Source: Microbacterium sp. VKM Ac-2870 (GTDB taxonomy: Bacteria; Actinomycetota; Actinomycetes; Actinomycetales; Microbacteriaceae). From it: a stretch of DNA of 64,000 bases. The first letter of the stretch is position 1. Each line of letters opens with the position of its first letter. The stretch spans positions 1 to 64,000 of the forward strand of contig NZ_JADKSH010000004.1 of NCBI RefSeq assembly GCF_015350795.1, in the 5' to 3' direction. Both the position numbers and the translations under genes were made by a program. Shown in pieces: positions 53,855-63,440 of the stretch. The notes under the pieces were generated by a model. It was not told the DNA's origin and ran no database searches. It saw only the letters and a list, made by a program, of their open reading frames with translations.

Positions 53855-55981
53855 TTACGCTCCGCCATCCTCCGCTCCCGCCGACGGTTGCGGAAAGGCC
53901 GCGAGAAGCGCTCCCAAGGCGACTGCCTGGAGGTTTTCGAGCGTTGGGTCCGTGGTCGTTGCGGTGTAGCCTTCCATGGGCTCGGCGAGCCGCTCTAAAG
54001 CCGACCTGGTTTGCTCGTCGGAGGCGACTTGCCTCCACGTTTCAAGGTCGAACTCAATCTGATCCACTTCGCCGGACGGAACAACAGTCCAGACCTCGAC
54101 AAATTCTGTCGCGAGGAGCAAGAATGTTTGATCGCTCGCCGCATCGATCGTTTCGTCTAGAACTCCCCGAATCGAGTCCGCCCCGCGTACACGCGCGCGG
54201 AGCCTTAGGAAGCGGCTGAGACGCCCGGCGCTCAGAAGCGTCTCGTCCACACGTTCGAGGACGGAGTCGTTGAGTTGCCCCACTACTTCCTCACCGATCG
54301 CCCGCTTGGCGTCGCCATCAAGGTTTGGGTTCTGGAGGATTCGCTGCGTTAGTCCAATCACTGCATCGTCTCCCATCCATCCGCGGAGCTCGGCGACGGT
54401 CAGGTCGCCAGTTCTGAGGACAGCGGTCGCCTCACGGACAAACCAGCGACCCAGAACCGCGCCAGCGGACATGAACGAGAAGGTGTCCGGCTTGCCCGAC
54501 GTGCGATCCCAGACGTAGCGCGTCAGCGGAACTGACGGATCAGAACCGACCGGTCGTGCCAATAGGGCTTTCTCCCCCGCAAGCGCTGATCTCTGATCGT
54601 CGGATCCGTCAAGAACCGATGTCAGGGATCGCACCGCATCGGAACTCGCATGACCCTGGGTCAGCGCGTCAACCCCGGCGGACACCAGGGAGTCGGACAC
54701 GTCGTCTGCCGGGAGACCCAGTACAAGGTAGCGCTGGACGTACTTCTCGTCGGAGAATCCTTGACCGTGCTGCTCGTGGAAGCTCAGCCCGCCAATGCTG
54801 ACGGGAGAGAAGAGGAAGCTTAGTACTCGGAGGACGTCTTCGAGATGACGCGGTGCGACGCGCGCGCGGACCCACTCGCGCCATTCCTCTTCGCTAACGT
54901 CGTCATCGTCTAGAAGCTTGCGCTGCCACTTCCCGGTCCTGAGCCGGTGGTGCCAATCTGGGAGGGTTGCGTAGAGTTCGTGGGCGAAGACGCGGACGTA
55001 GGTGATGGCGGCCAGATCTAGCAGGTCGACCTCGGCCACGTCGACAAGCGTCACGACACTCAGCAGCTGTTCGCGGTAGCGCGCGTGGGACCTCGGAGTA
55101 TCTAGCGATGGGCCCAAGATGCCGATCAATTCCGAGGCGCGTGAAGCACCTTCACCTGAGGTTGAGACGCTCACTGCTCCGAACATGTCGGTCAGTGATT
55201 CCGAGAGAAGACGGCGCTTCGCGACGTCCGAGATCGCAGGCAGCTCGTATGGGTACTGAACGATCTTCTCCATGAAAGAGCCAGCGCGGGTGCTGAAACC
55301 TCGCTCGCTGAGCAAAGCTTCAACACTCTCCTGGTCGTAGGCCAGTAGATAGTGCACATTCGGGAAGCGACCCAAAAGGCGAACTACTTTCAATAGCTCA
55401 AGCAACTCATCGGGGTCGAGTCGGTCGACATCGTCGGCGACGATCAGAACTCGGTGGCCGAGGTCCCCCATCGCGTCAGAAAGTGTGGCGAAGGTGGAAT
55501 CCCACGAGGGGATCGACTCTGCGGTCGCCTCCAGCAGCTGATCGACCGTAGTAGAAAGTGCGTCTCCGACCACGGGGATGAACTTGAGCCAGGGCGTCGC
55601 CACTCGCGCGTATCTTGAGGCCACCGACTTCGCCCTTTTGACCTGCTCGCTCGTGGGTAGTTCATCGAAGGCCGTGCGCAATGCCGCAAGGAACTGTCTA
55701 CTGAGGCCGTCCGCCGAGGAAACTGCCCAAGGAGAGAAGGGGACAACCTTCCAGTCGTCCGGGACTGACTCGCGGATCATGTTCAGCACGGAGGTCTTCC
55801 CAGATCCCCATTCGCCCACGACTCCGAAGACAGTGCTGGCTTGTCGAGGCGCAACTTGATCGATGCGGCGCGCGATCATCTTCGCAAACGGCGCGCGCTC
55901 GAACTTGTCGTCGCCCGTGCTGTTGATCGCTTCGTCCGACCAGGCGGGCGAGTGGGCCGAAGCTTGAGCGGCATCAGACAC
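53855..55981 (-). CDS. KAP-family P-loop NTPase
   Basis: 708 residues. Walker A is GEWGSGKTS (56-64) in the context VFGVVGEWGSGKTSVLNMIRE; Walker B is VLIVADDVDRLDPDELLELLKVVRLLGRFPNVHYLLAYD, the standard KAP P-loop signature. Unlike many KAP proteins no transmembrane pair is inserted, so it is cytoplasmic. The C-terminal 400 residues are helical without known domain. KAP NTPases occur in plasmids and in several anti-phage systems. GTG at 55981 has AAAGGAG six bases upstream; an ATG 11 codons earlier is the alternative. Confidence 0.88.
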   Translation of the reverse strand: MSDAAQASAHSPAWSDEAINSTGDDKFERAPFAKMIARRIDQVAPRQASTVFGVVGEWGSGKTSVLNMIRESVPDDWKVVPFSPWAVSSADGLSRQFLAALRTAFDELPTSEQVKRAKSVASRYARVATPWLKFIPVVGDALSTTVDQLLEATAESIPSWDSTFATLSDAMGDLGHRVLIVADDVDRLDPDELLELLKVVRLLGRFPNVHYLLAYDQESVEALLSERGFSTRAGSFMEKIVQYPYELPAISDVAKRRLLSESLTDMFGAVSVSTSGEGASRASELIGILGPSLDTPRSHARYREQLLSVVTLVDVAEVDLLDLAAITYVRVFAHELYATLPDWHHRLRTGKWQRKLLDDDDVSEEEWREWVRARVAPRHLEDVLRVLSFLFSPVSIGGLSFHEQHGQGFSDEKYVQRYLVLGLPADDVSDSLVSAGVDALTQGHASSDAVRSLTSVLDGSDDQRSALAGEKALLARPVGSDPSVPLTRYVWDRTSGKPDTFSFMSAGAVLGRWFVREATAVLRTGDLTVAELRGWMGDDAVIGLTQRILQNPNLDGDAKRAIGEEVVGQLNDSVLERVDETLLSAGRLSRFLRLRARVRGADSIRGVLDETIDAASDQTFLLLATEFVEVWTVVPSGEVDQIEFDLETWRQVASDEQTRSALERLAEPMEGYTATTTDPTLENLQAVALGALLAAFPQPSAGAEDGGA

Positions 55982-56164
55982 AGGCTGCTCCTTTGGTCGA
56001 GGCGGAGTCCTCACGGGTGGACTGTGCCCGAGTTGACGTTCGGTTACTGCGTGGAACCGTCAGCACCGTACCAGCGGCCAGACGCCACGAGCGAGCGGGG
56101 CAGTTCCCCCGGTCACATTAGCGACGCGAAGAACGGGCGGCCGCGCTCGAGCTCAAGGGGACCC

Positions 56165-58528
56165 TCAGAACGAGTCGAGTCGGCCGGCCCGCGCATCCAT
56201 CTCGGGACTCCGCGGCAGTGTCTCACCGTCGTAGATGACGTGAGCAAGTCGCGCGGTGCGCTCGTCGAAGACGAACACTACGCCGCGGGGCACCTTGATC
56301 TGGTACTTCTTGTCCTCCAGGTAGCTGGTCGCCTTGTCGACGATGTCTTCTAGGAGCCTGCGAGGTGGGCGGGTGACCCAGATTAGCGCCCACGCGTCGG
56401 CCCGCGTGTTGCCCGCGTCGGAGAAGTAGCTGCGGCCGTTGCCGTCTCTGCGCCGGTTTGACAGCAGCATTCGCGGCACCCGAGCCCACCCCTTCTGGGT
56501 GTCCGTGTCTCCAGCCAGGAGGGTGGCCCCGATGCTTAGCCAGCCGTAGTCCCGCCGCACGGTCAGTTCGCTGACTAGCTTGTCCATCGGGCGGGCGGTG
56601 CGATGCGGTTTCGCAGCGCGGGGAACGGTGGGGTTGATCTGCGCCTGGTGCCAGGCATCCAATGGGGCGGTGCGGACCCCGACGAAGACCGTCTGCTGCT
56701 CCGCCCGGCGGCGCAAGTCGTCCTCGTTGATTGCCGACGCGTACGGGAGCTCAGCCGCCATCGCGATCGGGTCGGGGGCGACATACAGCCCCGCGTCGAG
56801 GTAGTACAGGAACAGGTCGAGCTCGTCGATGGCGTGATAGTAGGTCGGCATCTCCGGATCGCGACGTCTGCGCAGGTAGAGGAGGAAGTCTGCGGGTTTG
56901 TCGATGAGCTCGGCGATCAGCTGCAGGTCGTGGATGGACACCACCCAGGGCACCCGGTCCTCGTCCAAGAGGCGGGCCTCCACCAGGGCGGTGGTGGCGG
57001 TGGCGACCTGAGTGAGGTCTTCCAGGGTAAGCGCGACGGTGTGCACTTCCCGTACATGCGACAGGTCGAGCCAGGTGCCGTCCTTGAGTCGCAGGCCGCC
57101 GTCTTCTGCGAGGCGTTGCTGCATTCGGCTGGCCTGGTCGGCGGCTTTGGTGATGAGGTCGGTGAGGTTGCGTCTTAGGCCGCGGGTGTCGCCGGCTCGG
57201 GCGGCCGGGGTGATGGCTACGGCTTTCGCTTCGACGATGACGGCAACATCGTCCAGCACGAACAGCATGTCTCCCTCGACGCGCTTCGTGTATTTCGCGG
57301 GCGGTAGGTTCGCCTCGGCGTCGGTGCCGGGGACGAAGTAGTCGAACGCGAAGTGCGTGACGGTGCCGGGAAGGAGCCGCTCGAAGGCCGCTCTCCCGAT
57401 TTCCTCCAACACGGTGCCCCGGCGCGCCTGATACGTCTCCCAAACGGTTGTGCCCCGCATGGTCTGCTCCAGGTTCTCCCGGATCGCGGGCCGGATCAGG
57501 CCGTCGTGGATGAGGATGAACCGGTCATCCGTGGTGCGCAGGATGGGGTTAGTGCGGAGCGGGTTGTCGCCGGCCACGAACCGGTCGAGGAGCTGCCGTG
57601 GTGTGCTGTCGTCCCGGATGACGCTGAAGTGCTTCAAGACCGCGCCGGTCACATCGACCCCGCATCCGGCGAGCTTGTCGACCTCGGCTACGGTGAAGGC
57701 GACGAGGTCAGCGGTGGGCTGCCAGAACCGGTTGAAAGCAACCCGCTCCTCCGACGTCAACCCCAGTAGTCCCACGTCGGCCAGGAGCGGGGGGCGGGAG
57801 TGCGCTGTCTCCCCGAGCGCGACCCAGCGGTCGTTGGTCGCGGCCGACTGTGCCTGACTGAGCGCGGTGAGCACTTGAGCGGCATCCTCCGCATCGAAGC
57901 CGACGGTCCCGCGGAGCAGGCCGGTGACTTCCTTGCTGTCGAAGAGGAGATCGTGGGTGCGTTTGACCATGTCCGGGTAGGAGGTGTTGCGGATCCACAC
58001 TTCCCGTCGATGCACGGATGCCGCAATCCTCGCGAGCGGGTCATCCTGGGATTGGAGGGCTTGCAGTGCCTGAGCCATGCGGAGAACCGACCCTGCCGCT
58101 TCCGCCCAATCGTGCGCCTCGCGGTAGAGGCCGTTCATCACCTCTCTCCGGGAGGAACCGGGGTCATGCCCAGTTGATGCGGTGAGCGCGAGCAGTGTGA
58201 GTAGCTCCGTCTTGGTCGGGCCGCCGTCGGTGTCGGGCTTCACCATCCCCTCGAACACCCACGGCAGGCACGCGGCACGGGCGAGTTCGACGACACGTTC
58301 GGGTCGGTGGGAGGACAGTGTGCTGGTGAGTTCAGCAAGCTCGTTGTCGATGCGCATGCTCAGCATGCCGATCGGGTCGGCGGAGTCGTTTACCTCCGTG
58401 ACCAGCCGGTCCAACTGCATCTCCAAGGTGTCCCGCCCGCTGACCGCGGTCGGCGGCCTCGGGTGCGCTCGACGCTTCCTCATCCGACTCATGACGTCAC
58501 TGAACCATGTCCCCACCGACACCGTCAC
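56165..58528 (-). CDS. Large protein with a PD-(D/E)xK nuclease-like motif
   Basis: 787 residues; not a named family. Around residues 418-437 it reads VEGDMLFVLDDVAVIVEAKA, which fits the PD-(D/E)xK pattern: Asp420, Glu433 and Lys435 on two adjacent strands. The first 380 residues are helical (LYREAHDWAEAAGSVLRMAQALQALQ); the last 250 include FLLYLRRRRDPEMPTYYHAIDELDLFLYYLDAGLY and a final strand pair VPRGVVFVFDERTARL. Its start overlaps the stop of the FN3-like membrane gene (ATGA). Likely a DNA- or RNA-cutting effector or repair nuclease; inferred. Confidence 0.7.
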   Translation of the reverse strand: MTVSVGTWFSDVMSRMRKRRAHPRPPTAVSGRDTLEMQLDRLVTEVNDSADPIGMLSMRIDNELAELTSTLSSHRPERVVELARAACLPWVFEGMVKPDTDGGPTKTELLTLLALTASTGHDPGSSRREVMNGLYREAHDWAEAAGSVLRMAQALQALQSQDDPLARIAASVHRREVWIRNTSYPDMVKRTHDLLFDSKEVTGLLRGTVGFDAEDAAQVLTALSQAQSAATNDRWVALGETAHSRPPLLADVGLLGLTSEERVAFNRFWQPTADLVAFTVAEVDKLAGCGVDVTGAVLKHFSVIRDDSTPRQLLDRFVAGDNPLRTNPILRTTDDRFILIHDGLIRPAIRENLEQTMRGTTVWETYQARRGTVLEEIGRAAFERLLPGTVTHFAFDYFVPGTDAEANLPPAKYTKRVEGDMLFVLDDVAVIVEAKAVAITPAARAGDTRGLRRNLTDLITKAADQASRMQQRLAEDGGLRLKDGTWLDLSHVREVHTVALTLEDLTQVATATTALVEARLLDEDRVPWVVSIHDLQLIAELIDKPADFLLYLRRRRDPEMPTYYHAIDELDLFLYYLDAGLYVAPDPIAMAAELPYASAINEDDLRRRAEQQTVFVGVRTAPLDAWHQAQINPTVPRAAKPHRTARPMDKLVSELTVRRDYGWLSIGATLLAGDTDTQKGWARVPRMLLSNRRRDGNGRSYFSDAGNTRADAWALIWVTRPPRRLLEDIVDKATSYLEDKKYQIKVPRGVVFVFDERTARLAHVIYDGETLPRSPEMDARAGRLDSF

Positions 58529-59085
58529 GGCGCCGTAGGGATCGCGAACGGTTCAGAGCACCGCTCGCTGCCCTGAATCTGGTACTCGTCGATGTACTCG
58601 CCCTCTGGGATCGGCCGGTAGCCGGTCACGCACACCTGCCACGTCTGGTCGGCGGTGAGGGTGAGGGGCTCGCCATTGGTCTCGAAACGGTGGACCGAGT
58701 CGGATGCGGGATTCAGTTCCCGTGAGGTCAACAATTGCTCCCCGTCCCGGTATCCCGCGTCCACGGTGAACGACTGCGGGTAGAGGGCGACGATGTTCAC
58801 CACGTAGTGATCCAGTGTCGGGTCATCCACAGGGTCCCATTTCGCCACCACGGCGTCGCCCGCACCAGACCATACGACGGAGACCGGACTGCCCGGGGAG
58901 AGCTCGCGCGGCGACGGTGCTTGCGTCCCAGGGTTAATGCATGTTCCGGTCAGTCCGCAGAACGGACGCCAGTCACCGATGCCCGTCCAACCGATGACAA
59001 CGGCGACCAGCGCCCCGACTAATGCCGCTGGCAGCCCCCAGCGCTTTGCCCAGCTGCTCCGGCGCGCTGACGAGCTCACCCTCAC
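58525..59085 (-). CDS. Single-TM protein with an FN3-like domain
   Basis: 186 residues. One N-terminal helix (LPAALVGALVAVVIGWTGIGDW) is followed by a short linker with two cysteines (CGLTGTC) and a domain with FN3 features (VVAKWDPVDDPTLDHYVVNIVAL, TADQTWQVCVTGY). It would be exported and anchored. Its close coupling with an apparently cytoplasmic nuclease-like protein is odd. First gene of a minus-strand pair. Confidence 0.6.
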   Translation of the reverse strand: MRVSSSARRSSWAKRWGLPAALVGALVAVVIGWTGIGDWRPFCGLTGTCINPGTQAPSPRELSPGSPVSVVWSGAGDAVVAKWDPVDDPTLDHYVVNIVALYPQSFTVDAGYRDGEQLLTSRELNPASDSVHRFETNGEPLTLTADQTWQVCVTGYRPIPEGEYIDEYQIQGSERCSEPFAIPTAP

Positions 59086-59508
59086 ATTCTGGCCCTCCGC
59101 CGCAAGGGTCTGTGCTCAATCGCTCCGCGCAGGGCGTGCTGGTGATGCTCGCCGGGCCCGTTGGCGTTCCTCGGGGCAATCCTCTGCCGTGCATGCGTCA
59201 TGCCTGGTGGCTACTGGCCTGAGTTGCGTCGGCGTCATCCGCGTTCGGCCTCCACCGCTACGTCCGGCTTGTCTACAGTTGCTGTGCTGGCGGAGGTGCG
59301 TGTTTCCTCCCCGCAGCGGCGGGATGTGCCTGCAGCGGCGCGACGAATCGACCGGAAACTCCGCGGTGCGTGCGCCCAGGGGCGGTGTGCTGGGCGAGTT
59401 TGCCGCCGCGGAAGATGTGTGTCTAAGTGGCGAAAGGTAGGGCAACGTCTGAGGTTTCGGCCACACTGATGTGAGTCAGGGGGAATACGACAGGTGGGGG
59501 CCGCAACG
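59086..59508. other. Divergent intergenic region between the two island operons
   Basis: About 420 bases between the minus-strand FN3/nuclease pair and the plus-strand helicase operon. It should contain both promoters. No tRNA, repeat array or strong hairpin was found; open frames across it are short and lack features of real genes. GGGGGA at 59480-59485 and AGGTGGGGG at 59490-59498 are the possible ribosome sites for the plus-strand gene. Confidence 0.4.
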
Positions 59509-62349
59509 ATGTCGCATGTGGCGTCGAGCTCGATCGACGAGATGCTGGAGCACCTTCACGCGCGCCTTGACACCCATTTCAGTATCGTTCGGGACGAGCG
59601 CGCCGGTCTGGAGGTCACTGCGCCCGTTTTCGCTCTTGAACACGAGCTCTCTGCCGAAGACCTTGATCTGCTGATCGCGACGGTGCGGACTGCGGTGTTC
59701 GAAGGCCTCGGCTCTCGCCATCGTCGGTGGTGGTTGCCGTTCGTGGTGTACGCCGCTGAGGCCGGCTACGACTATGTCGGGGATGAGTACTGGCGAACCT
59801 TCGAGCAGCGCACGCCCGGGTGGCGAGCTGAGCACCGCGCCTTGATCAAATCGTGGTTCACGAAGTTCGCGGCCGCATATGGTGGCGCCGTGCCGACGGG
59901 CGCCTTCGCTGCGGCGTTCACGATCATCGCCTGGCCGATCACGCACGGTGTGCTGCCGACTTACCTTCAGCGACAACTGGCCCAACTGCTCTATGAGTTC
60001 AGCGGCGCGCTCACGTCGGACCTGCTCGACGACCCACCGACCCTGGGCCTGAGGCTGGCACGTCGGGCAGCGTCGTATACCGAGCGGTTCCGCATCTTCT
60101 GCGAGAACACCACCCTTGTCGGACAGGTCGCCGCCGCGCTGTTGTCCGGGCACGATTCACCCAGCCCCTACCTTCTCAACTCCACGCTCGACCGGATCGT
60201 GACCGATCTTTCGAAGGAGCAGCAGGCGCGTCACTGGCTGCGAACGGCCCAGCAGTCCGCGCACCGGGCACGTGGTTTCCGCCCGACCTCGACTCAGGGG
60301 CAGACGGCATCGCCGCCGCACGCGCAGCCACGCGCGACCGATCCGCGCTTGTATCTGCGTCTTGAGGGCGAGTGGAACGCCTATGCGGAGCTCCCCGACT
60401 TGACGCCGCTGGGGGCGGGGCTGCCCGACGTGTTCCGGCAGTTGCGGGTGTCGCGGGGTTTCGTCGATGGCGCCGACCGGCACGTGCCGCCGAGCGGACT
60501 GCTTTACCCCGGCCAGTCGGTCCGGTTCGCGACATGGCCGCGTACCGATCAAGCCTTCTTACGGCTAGACCGGGCGCAGGAGGAGACCAACCGGATCCTG
60601 GCAGACCAGTGCGGCATCACCCCAGGGCCGTGGTGGCTGTTTCGCCGCCAGGGCGCCGGCCTGGCGATCGAGGTGAAGGGCAAGCTGGTTCGCCCCGGGC
60701 ACCGCTATTTGCTGATCGGGGCGAGTTCACTGACCCCGCCGACGGTGCCCTGGGTTGCCAAGATAGAGGTCAACGTTGAGGGGGTGCGCGGCTACGAGCT
60801 CGCGGTCCCCGAGCAGGTCAGTGAGAAGGATGCCGCCACGCTGACCGCCGGCGGCATCGCCGTGCTCACGCACGTCGCCATCCGTCCGGTCGGCATCGTC
60901 GCCAGCGCATGGGACGGTGAGGGGGAAGCCGAGTGGATTGCGGGGGAACCGGCAATCCTCGGGATCCGATCCGAACTGGCTCCGCAACGATGCCGGCTGA
61001 CGATCGGCGGGGATGTGTACTTCCTTGAGTGGCCGGCCGGGCAGAGCGAACTGGTGTTCTCCCTGCAGGGCCTGAGCGTCGGCACCCACATCGCGAGTGT
61101 CAGTCTGCTGGGAGACGATGACCGCCCGATGACCGTCGGTTCCCTCGTGATCACGATCCGAGACCCGCAGATCCGCCCCGAGGGCGCCGCCGTCGGCGAG
61201 GGCATCCGTCTGCTCGCCACTCCTGCCCGCCCAACCCTCAGCGAATTGTGGGACGACCGCGCCCATCTCGTAATCGATGGGCCCGCCGGTGCCGAGGCGG
61301 ACATCGAGGTGAGCCTGCGTGGCGAGCAAGGACAGTCGATCGCGGACCTGAGACGGTCCACCCACCTGCCCCTCGACGAGGAAGCGTGGACCACACTCGC
61401 CAAAGCGATCCGCAAGGATCACCGTTTCAGCGACGCTTACGACGACGCAGAGTCTTGCGTGATCACCGTGGCTCGCGCCGGTGTCGGCTTCGCGACCCTA
61501 ACCTGTGAGCGTGGCTTCCAGCCGCTGCGGTGGCGCTTCGCGCGCAACCACGACGGACACGTCCACGCTCGCCTGGTGGACCGCACCGACGGCGACGCCA
61601 CGACCATCGAGTTCTACGATGTGCAGTCGCCGACCGCCGCCGTGCCGCGCCCGGTCGGCGCCGACATCAGCGCCCCGCCGCGCGGGGGACTTGTCGTCGC
61701 CCGCGCCGGTGACGCGTCGGCGTCTCTCATCCTCCCTACCGAACCGAACGCGCTCCTTCAGCAACCCGATCTGCGCCCCGCGGTGCCGACCGCCGGGCGC
61801 ACCCTGACCGACGTCCGCGAGTTGGTCGATGCACACGCGCGGTGGCTGAACGCGGAACTGCCCGCGGACGCGTTCGTCATGTATCAGCAGCAGGTGATCG
61901 GCGACGGCATCGCCCGCGCGATCGGGACCATCATCGGCGGGAGCCACTGGGGCGGCATCGAACGCAAGGTCGCCCACGCTCAGGACGTCGCGGACCTGCT
62001 CGCCGAGATGCAGCAGGCTGTCGGGATCTCCACATCCCACAAGGATCTTGCGACCGCGATCGCGTACAGCCTTTACAAGTGGCTATCGTCCGGGAGCCTG
62101 CTGCTCGGGTTTGACGCCGTCATCGCACCGCACCTCGCCAGCAGTGGGCTCGGCGATCACCCGGCGGTGTCCCGCTTCCTGCTGATGCTCGCCGGCCGTC
62201 CCGGATATCTTTCCCAGTTTCCCAATGACGAGGTCACGTTCCTGCTCGAGCAGGTCATGCAGACCCCGGTGCTCTACCGCGCCGCACGGTTCGCGGTTCT
62301 CGGCACCCGGGCCCTGAACGACGCCGACGGCGTGGAACGGAGCTTCTGA
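59509..62349 (+). CDS. Large helicase-operon protein with Ig-like middle part, unknown family
   Basis: 946 residues from ATG 59509, or 951 if GTG 59494 is used. The first 260 are helical with aromatic-rich segments (RHRRWWLPFVVYAAEAGYDYVGDEYWRTF, IIAWPITHGVLPTYLQRQLAQLLYEFSGAL). Residues 280-720 are beta-rich with several Ig-like modules (HRYLLIGASSLTPPTVPWVAKIEVNVEG, LVFSLQGLSVGTHIASVSLLGDD). The last 180 are helical again. No catalytic motif is seen. First gene of a plus-strand operon followed by a winged-helix-like gene and an SF2 helicase, so probably a core subunit of the same system. Confidence 0.75.
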   Translation: MSHVASSSIDEMLEHLHARLDTHFSIVRDERAGLEVTAPVFALEHELSAEDLDLLIATVRTAVFEGLGSRHRRWWLPFVVYAAEAGYDYVGDEYWRTFEQRTPGWRAEHRALIKSWFTKFAAAYGGAVPTGAFAAAFTIIAWPITHGVLPTYLQRQLAQLLYEFSGALTSDLLDDPPTLGLRLARRAASYTERFRIFCENTTLVGQVAAALLSGHDSPSPYLLNSTLDRIVTDLSKEQQARHWLRTAQQSAHRARGFRPTSTQGQTASPPHAQPRATDPRLYLRLEGEWNAYAELPDLTPLGAGLPDVFRQLRVSRGFVDGADRHVPPSGLLYPGQSVRFATWPRTDQAFLRLDRAQEETNRILADQCGITPGPWWLFRRQGAGLAIEVKGKLVRPGHRYLLIGASSLTPPTVPWVAKIEVNVEGVRGYELAVPEQVSEKDAATLTAGGIAVLTHVAIRPVGIVASAWDGEGEAEWIAGEPAILGIRSELAPQRCRLTIGGDVYFLEWPAGQSELVFSLQGLSVGTHIASVSLLGDDDRPMTVGSLVITIRDPQIRPEGAAVGEGIRLLATPARPTLSELWDDRAHLVIDGPAGAEADIEVSLRGEQGQSIADLRRSTHLPLDEEAWTTLAKAIRKDHRFSDAYDDAESCVITVARAGVGFATLTCERGFQPLRWRFARNHDGHVHARLVDRTDGDATTIEFYDVQSPTAAVPRPVGADISAPPRGGLVVARAGDASASLILPTEPNALLQQPDLRPAVPTAGRTLTDVRELVDAHARWLNAELPADAFVMYQQQVIGDGIARAIGTIIGGSHWGGIERKVAHAQDVADLLAEMQQAVGISTSHKDLATAIAYSLYKWLSSGSLLLGFDAVIAPHLASSGLGDHPAVSRFLLMLAGRPGYLSQFPNDEVTFLLEQVMQTPVLYRAARFAVLGTRALNDADGVERSF

Positions 62350-63440
62350 TGCAGATCAGCCAGCTCACGCCCGAGATGGCCGCCGCCGCGGCGATACGAA
62401 CTCTCGGCCTGGACCCCGACATCATCGACCTGACCTCGTTCGAGGCGCTGGCCGCTGCGCTGCGCCGAGCCGCGTCGTTCCTGTGCCCGACGAGTCCGGG
62501 ACGGCTCGCCGATGCCGTGTACGGCGCCGTGCAGCCCCTCGCCGGTGCCGGTGCGGTCACTCGGTCGGGCATCGGGGAGATCCTGGATGAACTGGTCGCT
62601 TCCGGGGACCTGCTGGAACTTCGCCATGACAATGGCCGGTCGGCGCGGCTGCTGTACCTGGCGCCGCCGTCGTTCATCGAACGACACCCGGGCCGCTACC
62701 TGCTCACCGGCATCAGACCGTTCGGTGTGCCACTGATCCCGGACGATCTTGCCCAGACGATCGACTACGAAGGCTCGACACGGTCGATCAACCTCAATGC
62801 AGACGCCGGGCCGACGCAACTGCGCGACCGGGGGCTGCGTTGCGTCGCGACAGAACGTTGGCTTGCCCGACCGGCCATCGAAACTCCGACCGAACTTCTC
62901 GATCGATTTCGGGTGTGCCTGGATACCGCCGCCCTCGCCGGCCACCTCGAGGACATCCAGATCCTCGACCCGGCATCTTCGGTGCGGTACTACGCGGGCC
63001 GTTGGCGGCCGCCGGCGGATTCCGATACCGGGGACTTCATCGCCCGCCGGCCGCAGGGTTACGGCGCCGACTTGTGGTGTCTGGCGCGGTGTGAGCATGG
63101 CGTGCCGTCGCGTTTGCTGGATTGGCCGGTCGATAACCCGGTCCTGCCCGGTCGCGACGAGGCATGGCGCTATCAAGCGGCGGCCGATGCTGCCCGTGGC
63201 GTGCCGCAACGTTTCCGTCGCCGCGCGGGCAGCGCAACTGGCGGTGACGTCGTCTTCGACTTCTTCTCGCCTCTGCCGGGATTCGCGGAACGTTACCTGC
63301 AGTTCGTCGGAATGCCGCTCGGGAAGACGACGGGTGCGCTGTTCACGTTCCGTGTGCCCGAGAGTGCGGCCGACGGCGTCGGGACTTTTCTGATCGACAT
63401 GCTGTGGATGACACAAGAGGAGGCACCACATGGCGTCTGA
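62349..63440 (+). CDS. 363-residue protein with winged-helix-like N-terminal half
   Basis: 363 residues, unrecognised. Residues 45-110 have the look of a winged helix (PGRLADAVYGAVQPLAGAGAVTRSGIGEILDELVASGDLLELR). The rest includes GIRPFGVPLIPDD, a Trp/Arg-rich RYYAGRWRPPADSDTGDF and DLWCLARCEHGVPSRLLDWP. It starts one base inside the previous stop (TGATG) and overlaps the helicase start by 11 bases, so the three proteins are made in a coupled way. A DNA-binding adaptor for the helicase is a reasonable inference. Confidence 0.72.
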   Translation: MQISQLTPEMAAAAAIRTLGLDPDIIDLTSFEALAAALRRAASFLCPTSPGRLADAVYGAVQPLAGAGAVTRSGIGEILDELVASGDLLELRHDNGRSARLLYLAPPSFIERHPGRYLLTGIRPFGVPLIPDDLAQTIDYEGSTRSINLNADAGPTQLRDRGLRCVATERWLARPAIETPTELLDRFRVCLDTAALAGHLEDIQILDPASSVRYYAGRWRPPADSDTGDFIARRPQGYGADLWCLARCEHGVPSRLLDWPVDNPVLPGRDEAWRYQAAADAARGVPQRFRRRAGSATGGDVVFDFFSPLPGFAERYLQFVGMPLGKTTGALFTFRVPESAADGVGTFLIDMLWMTQEEAPHGV

